This document shows positions 54,101-61,256 of a DNA stretch of 64,000 nucleotides, piece after piece. The first letter of the stretch is position 1. Each line of letters starts with the position of its first letter. Source of the stretch: SOJA01 sp964598485 (GTDB lineage: Archaea > Thermoproteota > Bathyarchaeia > Bathyarchaeales > Bathycorpusculaceae); contig CAZRCD010000001.1 in NCBI GenBank assembly GCA_964598485.1, positions 372,001 to 436,000 on the forward strand. Direction: 5' to 3'. The notes beneath the pieces are model-generated. The model saw only the letters and a program-made list of their open reading frames with translations. It had not been told where the DNA came from and ran no database searches. Made by a program: the position numbers and the translations under genes.

Positions 54101-54931
54101 TTAGCATTTTCGGTTGAGGGTGAAAATATAAGAAATAAACTGTTTTATTTCATTAGAAGTTAGTTTTGATTTTCCCTTTTTCCTGTTCACAAAAGTTATT
54201 GGTATTTCTTTTATTCGAAACTTACGCAAATACGCTTGCCTTATAGTCTCAATCTGTATTTCATACGTTGTGCTGTGCAGATCCGCAATAATGCTCTTAA
54301 CCAAGCCAACAGAGTAACAACGTAACCCACTGGTATAATCGCATACTTTTGCCCCTATCATACACGATGCTACGAGATTGGCTACCTTGCTTATTGCTAA
54401 GCGCATTATACTCCAGTCTCTTGTACCACCACCTTGACAATATCTGCTTCCAACAGCAAGGTCATAACCACTTTGCAATGGTGCCACTAACTTTGGGATT
54501 TCATTTGGGTTGTGCGAATAGTCGGCATCCATCGTAATTATATACTTTGGAGGGTTTTTCGATGACAAGAATATCCTGAAGCCATCGGTTATCGCTGTTC
54601 CCAGTCCAAACTTTTTCGGTCTTTCAAACAGCAGAATATTATCATGTTTTCTCTGACATTTTCTCACTACGTCTGACGTTCCGTCAGGGCTGGAATCATC
54701 TATAACCAGAATGGAAGTAAACAAGTTCAAGTTTTCAATTTCATCAATTAATTTCTCAATATTTTGTGCTTCACAATATGTAGGAAGGATTACCCCGATT
54801 TCAGAATTTATCTCCAGATTACCTTCAATCGATTTAGACGACTTTACCTCAAAACTCATGCTCCCTATCAATCCTTTATCCAGTAAGCTCGTACTCGAGG
54901 GAACTTGAATGCTCATCTTTACGTTTCGCAC
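54101..54931 (-). CDS. Dolichol-phosphate mannosyltransferase-like GT2 enzyme
   Basis: It transfers a sugar from an NDP-sugar to dolichol phosphate to feed membrane glycosyltransferases. The 276 residues have EIGVILPTYCEAQNIEKLI, VIDDSSPDGTSDVV, the DxD-type ITMDADYSHNPNEIP and SRYCQGGGTRDWS, as in DPM1. There are no C-terminal membrane helices, so it is the short DPM1 form. The first 40 residues are an unusual Ser-rich lead. Confidence 0.92.
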   Translation of the reverse strand: MRNVKMSIQVPSSTSLLDKGLIGSMSFEVKSSKSIEGNLEINSEIGVILPTYCEAQNIEKLIDEIENLNLFTSILVIDDSSPDGTSDVVRKCQRKHDNILLFERPKKFGLGTAITDGFRIFLSSKNPPKYIITMDADYSHNPNEIPKLVAPLQSGYDLAVGSRYCQGGGTRDWSIMRLAISKVANLVASCMIGAKVCDYTSGLRCYSVGLVKSIIADLHSTTYEIQIETIRQAYLRKFRIKEIPITFVNRKKGKSKLTSNEIKQFISYIFTLNRKC

Positions 54932-54997
54932 CTTTTCATAAATATCGTGGAGTAACTACCCTTTACTATTTAAGTTCTACTGCATTATCCATTTGTT

Positions 54998-56044
54998 TCA
55001 CGGCTTCATCTCATGTTGTTTTAACTTTATCCTATAGAAACTTAATGGATGGTGTACTGTTCGGCATAGTTCATCTGGATTTGTGCAGACTCCATGAGTT
55101 TTCAGTGTATCACATTTCGGCGGGATGTACCGTGTTCTGGAACCCCTTTCTCCAGCAATGTGCTCAACTTGATAGCGTGTCATTCTTTCATTATAGTCGG
55201 AAAAACTTTTGAACAAATCAACCACACTTTCTGAAGACATTCCCACGTTTACAAGGAAGGAAGTCAGCGTAAACCGGCCTATATGCGAGAGGTGGCGTCC
55301 CGCTGACACTGCCTGATAGAGGGCTTTTACGCATGGTGGAAAGGCTGTTTGCACGACGGTTTTTGGGAAACCTTCCATTTCAGCTTTGCCTATTTTTTCC
55401 ACGGATAGTTTGTTTATTTTTTCAGCTATCTTCATTATTTCAGTGGGAAATTTAGGCAGTTCCTCTACTTCTAATCTTCTTCCAATATGCTTGCGGATTT
55501 CTTCGCTCAGTAACCTTGCTGTTTCGTTTCTCGTCAGATAAACATTTCCGCTTGATAGGAGACGGTTAACAAGCTTCCATTTTTTTCCTTTCAGATGTGT
55601 TGTGTTTCTTAGGTAGCTCGTGAAACTGAGCATAAATTCGAAGGGAATCTTAGGATTCTCATTGAACATAAGTTTCCACGCGAAATTTTGTGCGAATTTG
55701 GCAATTTTTTCTTTGGGTTCGTCTTTCAGATCTTCGTACGCTTGCTTTGATTCCGCCAAGGCATACCTTTTTTTGATAAAGGAGCTTCCAGTGGCGGTTG
55801 CCAGCACTATTGCAGCTGGATATGATGATATTTCTATGTCTTCTCTTTTCAGTTTCCTGCTAACTCGAGCGTACAAAATTGCTTCTTCCACTCTTTCTTC
55901 AGCACGTTTAAGGATTCCCTCTAATTCAGGACTTGTCAAGTCTTCTATTTTCAAATCTGGTATTTTCATATATTTCGTGGCTGCTTTTAGAAAGGGGTAT
56001 TTTGCTATGTCATTTTTTGTGAATTGGGCTGTAGCTGGCTGCAT
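54998..56044 (-). CDS. priL: DNA primase large subunit PriL
   Basis: The regulatory partner of PriS that holds an Fe-S cluster and helps initiate primers. The 348 residues have cysteines in AFPPCVKALYQAV, CDTLKTHGVC and DELCRTVHHP, the four expected cluster ligands. The N-terminal helical domain is ordinary. The gene starts at ATG 56044, 15 bases after pcna, so clamp and primase share an operon. Confidence 0.94.
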   Translation of the reverse strand: MQPATAQFTKNDIAKYPFLKAATKYMKIPDLKIEDLTSPELEGILKRAEERVEEAILYARVSRKLKREDIEISSYPAAIVLATATGSSFIKKRYALAESKQAYEDLKDEPKEKIAKFAQNFAWKLMFNENPKIPFEFMLSFTSYLRNTTHLKGKKWKLVNRLLSSGNVYLTRNETARLLSEEIRKHIGRRLEVEELPKFPTEIMKIAEKINKLSVEKIGKAEMEGFPKTVVQTAFPPCVKALYQAVSAGRHLSHIGRFTLTSFLVNVGMSSESVVDLFKSFSDYNERMTRYQVEHIAGERGSRTRYIPPKCDTLKTHGVCTNPDELCRTVHHPLSFYRIKLKQHEMKP

Positions 56045-56058
56045 CTATTTTTTCACAT

Positions 56059-56814
56059 TTATTCCGTTTCTATCCTTGGCGCTAGGTAAAACGTGAGTTT
56101 CCCTTCTTTTGTTTGTTGAAAGTCGAGTTTTACGGGCATATCTGACGAAAATTCAAGTGTTGCGATTTCGGATGTTGCGGATGCTGCCTTTATAATTTCT
56201 AAGAGGTAGCTTAGGCTGAAGGTTGCTTTGGAAGGTTCTTTAGTTTCTAAATCCAGAAGTGCGTCGCTTCCTTTTTTAAGTTCTATCGTTGCACCCATAA
56301 GGTCTCCAGTTGCGTTGAATACTAGCCTTTCAGGATCTGCTTCGATGCGGACGTGGTCGCTTACTAGCTGGGCGTCTTCAATTGCTTGATGTAAGCCTTC
56401 TGTCGTGGCTTTGGCTCTAACGTTAAAGGTGATTTTCGGCGTTGGTACTTCCTCTTCCGCTGCTTCAAGCGTTGGCATAGTGAAGTTCCGCGTGTATTTT
56501 CCAGTTATCTTTACGTGTAAACGCCCAGTCTTTTCATCAAGAGAAAGCTCCACAACTTCATCCCTGCCTGCTCTCTTGATCAGTTTTAATAGTTCACTTA
56601 TGTTTATGCACATTTTTGCTGGTTCTGTACATGCGTATTCTTCAAAAATTGTTTTAGGCCATTCAAAGTCAACCATGGCAACGCGTGATGGATCCATTGC
56701 TCGCAGTTTTATGTTTTCAGGGTTAATTTTGAATGTGGCTTCGTCTACGAGTATGGATATGGCTGTAACCATGTCTCTTAAGAGTTTAGCGTCGGACATT
56801 TTTAGCTTGAACAT
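56059..56814 (-). CDS. pcn: DNA sliding clamp PCNA
   Basis: The trimeric ring that holds polymerase, FEN1 and ligase on DNA. The 251 residues have two similar halves joined by a linker (LEAAEEEVPTPKITFNVRA). Conserved segments are LRAMDPSRVAMVDFEWP and the C-terminal KLDFQQTKEGKLTFYLAPRI. Only one PCNA is encoded in this window. Crenarchaea often have three. Confidence 0.95.
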   Translation of the reverse strand: MFKLKMSDAKLLRDMVTAISILVDEATFKINPENIKLRAMDPSRVAMVDFEWPKTIFEEYACTEPAKMCINISELLKLIKRAGRDEVVELSLDEKTGRLHVKITGKYTRNFTMPTLEAAEEEVPTPKITFNVRAKATTEGLHQAIEDAQLVSDHVRIEADPERLVFNATGDLMGATIELKKGSDALLDLETKEPSKATFSLSYLLEIIKAASATSEIATLEFSSDMPVKLDFQQTKEGKLTFYLAPRIETE

Positions 56815-56866
56815 GGCAACTCTCCTTTTTATGGATATGTTTTGTTGTTATAAAGACTTTACGCAC

Positions 56867-56983
56867 TTAAGTATGATGCTGATTGATAATGCGTTTCTTA
56901 AGGATTCTATCGACTGCTTCGAATAAACCAACACATATTAAAGCCAAAACAATTGCAAATGGGTTCCGTAGAACTTTTATCAT
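56867..56983 (-). CDS. Possible 38-residue membrane peptide
   Basis: A short frame between TFS and pcna, starting ATG 56983, with FAIVLALICVGLFEAVDRIL giving one hydrophobic helix and a basic end. No ribosome site is visible. It could be real because it lies in the same direction in an otherwise tight operon, but a chance frame is equally possible. Confidence 0.3.
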   Translation of the reverse strand: MIKVLRNPFAIVLALICVGLFEAVDRILKKRIINQHHT

Positions 56984-56998
56984 TTCAGCAATGAAGTT

Positions 56999-57352
56999 TT
57001 AGCTGTATTCTCTGAATGTGTATCCGCATTTTGTGCATCGGAAAAATTGTGTGGAAGATTCATCAGCTCCTCTTGTCTGCACTTGCCAAGCATAGACTAG
57101 ATTATTTCCACATTTGGGGCATTCAATTCTAACCGTCGGCAACGTTCGTAATTTCTGCTCTTCCTTACCTATTACTGCCACAAGTTTCTGTGGGTTAGGC
57201 TCCATGACTTTTGCGACCTTTGGTGCGACTTTATTGTTTAATGCTTGTTTCTTGTAGCCGCACTTGGGACAGGCAAAGATTAAGGGTGTTTTCTTGTTAG
57301 TTTTTTCCTTCTTTGGCAGAAGGCGGGAACCGCATTTGGGACAGAATTCCAT
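56999..57352 (-). CDS. tfs: Transcription factor S (TFS/TFIIS-like)
   Basis: It rescues backtracked RNA polymerase by stimulating transcript cleavage. The 117 residues have an N-terminal zinc ribbon (FCPKCGSRLLPKK and CPKCGYKK) and a C-terminal one with IECPKCGNNLVYAWQVQTRG and the acidic hairpin ADESSTQFFRCTKC. The DE pair in the hairpin is the catalytic part. It starts at ATG 57352. Confidence 0.94.
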   Translation of the reverse strand: MEFCPKCGSRLLPKKEKTNKKTPLIFACPKCGYKKQALNNKVAPKVAKVMEPNPQKLVAVIGKEEQKLRTLPTVRIECPKCGNNLVYAWQVQTRGADESSTQFFRCTKCGYTFREYS

Positions 57353-57432
57353 TGCTGTTTACCCCGTTGTCCGTTTGTTTTTCCTTAACATGGTTGCTTT
57401 TAAACCTTTTCTTGTTGCAATAATGACCGGAG

Positions 57433-58020
57433 TTAAGTCTTGCTGATTCCTGAAGCAATTAGATGAGCTACACGTAGTGCTTCTGGTACACTGCTTCTAG
57501 TAGAGGTCAGTTGTAGAATTTTCCTTGCATCTTCCTCCAAAATTCCTGATGTTTGCATGTATACTTTTTCGTTTTCGCTTCTTGTAGAAACTTCAAACAT
57601 TTTTTCAGCGCTTTGGATGGCTTTCCAACGTTCTTCACTTTCTGGCAAGTTTTTCAAAGCTTCGCGGATTTCGGTAAAGTTCGGTTGTTCACGTGTAACC
57701 GCTATGACAGGCAATTTTACTTCTTTGCTAAGTTCTTTAATGTTAACGACGTTAAAGCCTGCGAAAGTTATTCCATTAAGCATTATGACTCTTAATTGCT
57801 TGTGATGTGGCGAGTTAATTATCATGGACGCTATTTTTTCTGTAGCGTCAAATCCGTCTACTTCAACTTTCGTGTGCATCACACCGTCAAGCCAGTATCC
57901 ACCGCGAAAAACCACTCCGACAACAGGCACCAAGCCTTTCACATGGGGAGTGAAAACTCCATCATCCACGCCTAGAACACGAATTTCAGGTTTGATCACG
58001 CGAAATTTTTTTGAGACCAA
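57433..58020 (-). CDS. DUF99-family protein (endonuclease V-like fold)
   Basis: A 195-residue protein with IRVLGVDDGVFTPHVKGLVP, VVGVVFRGGYWLDGVMHTKV, VIMLNGITFAGFNVVNIKEL and PVIAVTREQP. DUF99 is a conserved archaeal family related in fold to endonuclease V. The catalytic acids of the fold are partly visible (GVDDG). Function is not established. It lies alone between TFS and an RNase III-like gene. Confidence 0.88.
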   Translation of the reverse strand: MVSKKFRVIKPEIRVLGVDDGVFTPHVKGLVPVVGVVFRGGYWLDGVMHTKVEVDGFDATEKIASMIINSPHHKQLRVIMLNGITFAGFNVVNIKELSKEVKLPVIAVTREQPNFTEIREALKNLPESEERWKAIQSAEKMFEVSTRSENEKVYMQTSGILEEDARKILQLTSTRSSVPEALRVAHLIASGISKT

Positions 58021-58109
58021 AACTGTTCCTCAATAATATTATCCAAATATGAGGAAAGAGAGATTATAAGTTTAGCGAGTAGATAACGCTAATACGGAGG
58101 CATCGGACT

Positions 58110-58502
58110 TTGAAGAAACATAGTAAAACATTTCATTTCTTAAAAACTCACAGAAACCTAGCTGAGGTATTGACAGATCATAAACTTGCATCCCTTGGAG
58201 ACGCTTTCATTAACTTTGTCTATTCACTAGCCTTGTCAAACAAGAAGGGTGAGCCGTCAGGTGCAAAAGTTAGAGGACGTGCACTTGCTGAAGCGCTTAG
58301 AAAGGCTGGGTTGAGAGAGCATTTGCCATCAAGAATAAGCCGTCACATGTTGGCAGATGCTGTAGAAGCCTTGGTTGTTTATGCTTGGCTTCATCACTAC
58401 ATTACGTTGGAAGAGATTATGGAAACGCTGGAGAAAACTGAGGACCTTGTTGAAGGACTTAGCCAACTGCTTCGTACGATAAGCGGCAGAATCAGGTTTT
58501 GA
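58110..58502 (+). CDS. RNase III-like (Mini-III type) single-domain protein
   Basis: A 130-residue protein with only the RNase III fold, no dsRNA-binding domain. The first signature reads DHKLASLGDAFINFVYSLAL and the second MLADAVEALVVYAWLHHY. In classical RNase III the first motif has Glu (LEFLGD). Here it is Ala, as in bacterial Mini-III. The later Asp and Glu are kept. TTG 58110 has GGAGG 9 bases upstream. The end overlaps the end of rpoL by 11 bases on the other strand. Confidence 0.8.
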   Translation: MKKHSKTFHFLKTHRNLAEVLTDHKLASLGDAFINFVYSLALSNKKGEPSGAKVRGRALAEALRKAGLREHLPSRISRHMLADAVEALVVYAWLHHYITLEEIMETLEKTEDLVEGLSQLLRTISGRIRF

Positions 58503-58773
58503 GAGCTTTTTTAAGTTCTTTACTGAATTCTTTGTTTACCTCACGTGCCCTTTTCACAGCTTTTCGGAGAGCTTCTTCGGGTTTTGTAGCACCCTTTGTA
58601 CGGATGTAAATTATGGAGTTTGAGGTTAGAGGATGTGGTATGTCGTAGCCTGCTAACTCCACGTTTTCATCTTCTAAAAGTCTTTTTTGTAGTAAATTGC
58701 AGAAGGTGTGTCCAACATCCTCAACTTCTAGTTTGAGTTCGTTCGGGGTCTTCTTTAATATTTTAGTTTTCAT
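58492..58773 (-). CDS. rpoL: RNA polymerase subunit L (Rpb11-like)
   Basis: It pairs with subunit D to form the assembly platform of RNA polymerase. The 93 residues have ELKLEVEDVGHTFCNLLQKR and AGYDIPHPLTSNSIIYIRTK, the family signature. It starts ATG 58773, 13 bases after csl4, forming a tight operon. Confidence 0.94.
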   Translation of the reverse strand: MKTKILKKTPNELKLEVEDVGHTFCNLLQKRLLEDENVELAGYDIPHPLTSNSIIYIRTKGATKPEEALRKAVKRAREVNKEFSKELKKALKT

Positions 58774-58786
58774 TTGCTGTCTCCTT

Positions 58787-59371
58787 TTACGCTATTAATC
58801 CTTTTCCATAGTCTAATGCTGTTTTGCGCTTTTCAATTTTCCCACATCTAGGGCAACGCATTCTTTGTCGCGTCAGCTCTAGCATGTAGCCGCATTGCGA
58901 ACAAAACGCGTAAACCACACCTAGGTTTCTATCTTTGGTAGATAAATGGTAAGTTCCGTTCTTTTCGCTTATTACCTTCGCCCTTATGATGTCGCCTGGT
59001 TTGCACACACTAAACATTGAGTCAACGTATCTTAACTGCACATCAGAAATATGCAAGATGCCTGAGAAAAAGCCAGAAAGCTGAATTTCATCTATCTCGT
59101 ACATGTGTACAAAAGCGTTCTGTTTCTGAACATTTGCAACTTGTCCGACAACTATACTTCCAATTTTCGGAACCGTTACTCCACGAACTAGTGAGTAGAC
59201 TGAAACACGTTTATTTGGAAAATCTAGTAACGCACGGCCAACAACCTTAGAGTAGATAACACCATCTTTAACATACGTTCCCGCGTCCGCGATGAACTCT
59301 TCGATTACGCCAAGGCGTTCGCCCGGCAACACAAACTGTCCACTTTTCCTATCTAATGATTTTGAACTCAT
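58787..59371 (-). CDS. csl4: Exosome cap subunit Csl4
   Basis: A cap protein of the archaeal exosome that binds RNA and DnaG. The 194 residues have an N-terminal domain (FVLPGERLGVIEEFIADAGT), an S1 domain (GSIVVGQVANVQKQNAFVHM and FSGILHISDVQ) and a C-terminal zinc ribbon (FCSQCGYMLE and MRCPRCGKIEKR). It lies between rpoL and a METTL5-type methyltransferase, the usual order. Confidence 0.93.
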   Translation of the reverse strand: MSSKSLDRKSGQFVLPGERLGVIEEFIADAGTYVKDGVIYSKVVGRALLDFPNKRVSVYSLVRGVTVPKIGSIVVGQVANVQKQNAFVHMYEIDEIQLSGFFSGILHISDVQLRYVDSMFSVCKPGDIIRAKVISEKNGTYHLSTKDRNLGVVYAFCSQCGYMLELTRQRMRCPRCGKIEKRKTALDYGKGLIA

Positions 59372-59404
59372 TTACATTCCCTTTTATCATGTAAATTCAT
59401 GTGA

Positions 59405-59530
59405 TCAGATATTTACAGTTGTTAACGCAACATTTACTGGTTGGATACATCTGTACTCTTCGGGCTTCTCAATAAACCTTTTGATTCCTCCTGAAATCAT
59501 CATAAAACAAACTGATGTTTCACTTAACAT
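59405..59530 (-). CDS. Unknown 41-residue protein between csl4 and the METTL5 gene
   Basis: The frame starts ATG 59530, which overlaps the end of the methyltransferase gene. AGGTGA 7 bases upstream supports it. Sequence: FMMISGGIKRFIEKPEEYRC and IQPVNVALTTVNI, with TGA at 59405. It ends 33 bases before csl4 begins. The family is not recognised. Placement and ribosome site make it more likely real than a chance frame. Confidence 0.5.
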   Translation of the reverse strand: MLSETSVCFMMISGGIKRFIEKPEEYRCIQPVNVALTTVNI

Positions 59531-60219
59531 ACCGTTTCACCTTCCACAACGTATAAATCAACTACGAACTCATGTCTTCGTTTCGCATGGAAGTTGAACA
59601 TGTGTGGAATCGTCATTAACATGGGGTAAACTGCCTTGATTTTCCCATGATGTCCCTCAACGAATCTCTTAATGAAGTTAGAGGGGAACATTGACACTGT
59701 GTTGGTTCCTCTGGCCTTCGATTTTTTGATGATTGCCGCGTCTCTATGTGGGCTTTTGTGAAGTGTGTAAATGCTTTTGCCGACTTCCAACGCTTTTTTC
59801 AAAAACTTTCGGTCAGCTTTACGTTTCTGCACGCCGAATGGTGGATTTTGTATAACGGTGTCAAATTTTCCATGTATGGCGCCTATGTCTGCAACAATCC
59901 ACTGTACTCTGTTTTTCAATCCGATTTTTTCCGAGTTTTCGAAAGCCATTCTCACTGCAGTTTTGTCTATGTCCACACCTACGACTTGCTTTGCGCCTAG
60001 AAAAGCTGCTCCCAAGGCCAGTCTTCCAGTCCCGCAGCCTAAATCTAAAACTGTTTTGTCAATGATGTTGTTGTATGTGTATGCTGCAATGTAGAGTGTT
60101 GTTGCCGCAACATTTGCTGGAATTGTGTATTGTTCGAGACTTGGTTTTGGTGATGGGTGCGGCTCAATTTGCGATAACAGCATTTCTAAGTCTAGCTTTC
60201 GAATAAGCCTTTTTCGCAT
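59524..60219 (-). CDS. METTL5-type rRNA N6-adenine methyltransferase
   Basis: A 231-residue Rossmann methyltransferase. DLEMLLSQIEPHPSPKPSLE opens the family, then VLDLGCGTGRLALGAAFLG (SAM) and TVIQNPPFGVQKRKADRKF (NPPF catalytic). METTL5 modifies 18S rRNA in eukaryotes with Trm112. The archaeal protein likely acts on 16S rRNA. ATG 60219 is chosen over TTG 60231. Both overlap the end of dph2. Confidence 0.88.
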   Translation of the reverse strand: MRKRLIRKLDLEMLLSQIEPHPSPKPSLEQYTIPANVAATTLYIAAYTYNNIIDKTVLDLGCGTGRLALGAAFLGAKQVVGVDIDKTAVRMAFENSEKIGLKNRVQWIVADIGAIHGKFDTVIQNPPFGVQKRKADRKFLKKALEVGKSIYTLHKSPHRDAAIIKKSKARGTNTVSMFPSNFIKRFVEGHHGKIKAVYPMLMTIPHMFNFHAKRRHEFVVDLYVVEGETVC

Positions 60220-61193
60220 AGCTTTTCCCAAGATAGTTTGCCAACCACGACGAATGTTTCATTCATGGTGAGTACTGGCTTTCGGAATTTTGAAGTATCG
60301 TCCAGCGATAGCCTTGGGCAGGCTGTGTTCACGTAGGCATCCACTGTTGGAAAGTTCATTAGAGCTTCTGGGGTGATGCTCTTAATAGCGAAAAGATGGA
60401 CTTTTTTCCCGTTTTTTTCAAGTTTTTCCTTTATGCTTAACGCTTCTTCAAGTCTTTTCTGTCCTGGTTTTAATCCAACTAGAATTGCGAAGGTTTTCGC
60501 TTTCTTAGCCTCTTCAATGCTTGCCCATCGTTGTTTAAGGATTTTTCTAGCCTCTTCATCAACTGAGAAAGCCCTTTTTTCATATGGGTCGGCAACGATT
60601 GTTGGTTTTGACGTTGAAAGAGTTACACCTAAAGCATGAAATCGTCCACCACCAACAAAGAGAAAGGCTTCAACATTGCTTGCTATTGATTTGGCGTTGC
60701 TGTAATCGCATCCAATTACCTGTCCTGAATAGTTCATGTGTCCGGCGTCACCAATGGCAACGGTTTTTCCGGCGTGGAGCAGAATTTCTTTAACGTTGTC
60801 TAGTGTTTGCACGTGCTGAACTGTTGTGGTTAAACCTATTTTACGCCATTTCTCCAGTAGGGGTAAGGCTTTTTTGACAGCGTCATCTACATTTATGGTT
60901 GCTCTGGCTTCCACGTAGATTGTGGGTACCCGTTCATATTTCAGCAGTTTGGCGTGTCCATAATGGATTATCAGGTCTACGTCTAGATTTTCAGCCTCGG
61001 CTGTTGCCAAGTCGCATGCGCCGTAGCATGGGTCCGCAGAAATTATGGGCAAAGCACCAGTTTTTTCCACAACTCTTGCTAGTCGAGGTGCCTCGGGTTT
61101 TAGACCTTCGGGAAGCTGGATTAAAACGCGTTTTGCTTCAAGCTTGGTTATTTCTTGTTTTATTCTTCCTTCTTCAAAATCGAATTGTTTCAT
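60192..61193 (-). CDS. dph2: Diphthamide synthase Dph2
   Basis: A radical-SAM-like Fe-S enzyme that builds the first bond of diphthamide on the translation factor aEF2. The 333 residues have cysteines in ISADPCYGACDLATAEA, VIGCDYSNA and YVNTACPRLSLDD, matching the three cluster ligands of archaeal Dph2. The next gene overlaps it. With METTL5 and Csl4 it forms an RNA/translation-related operon. Confidence 0.93.
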   Translation of the reverse strand: MKQFDFEEGRIKQEITKLEAKRVLIQLPEGLKPEAPRLARVVEKTGALPIISADPCYGACDLATAEAENLDVDLIIHYGHAKLLKYERVPTIYVEARATINVDDAVKKALPLLEKWRKIGLTTTVQHVQTLDNVKEILLHAGKTVAIGDAGHMNYSGQVIGCDYSNAKSIASNVEAFLFVGGGRFHALGVTLSTSKPTIVADPYEKRAFSVDEEARKILKQRWASIEEAKKAKTFAILVGLKPGQKRLEEALSIKEKLEKNGKKVHLFAIKSITPEALMNFPTVDAYVNTACPRLSLDDTSKFRKPVLTMNETFVVVGKLSWEKLCEKGLFES

Positions 61194-61256
61194 TCAAACA
61201 CGCTCAAAACATTAGGGATGAGAAACATGTTTTACACGAATTGAGTCCAGATTTTG

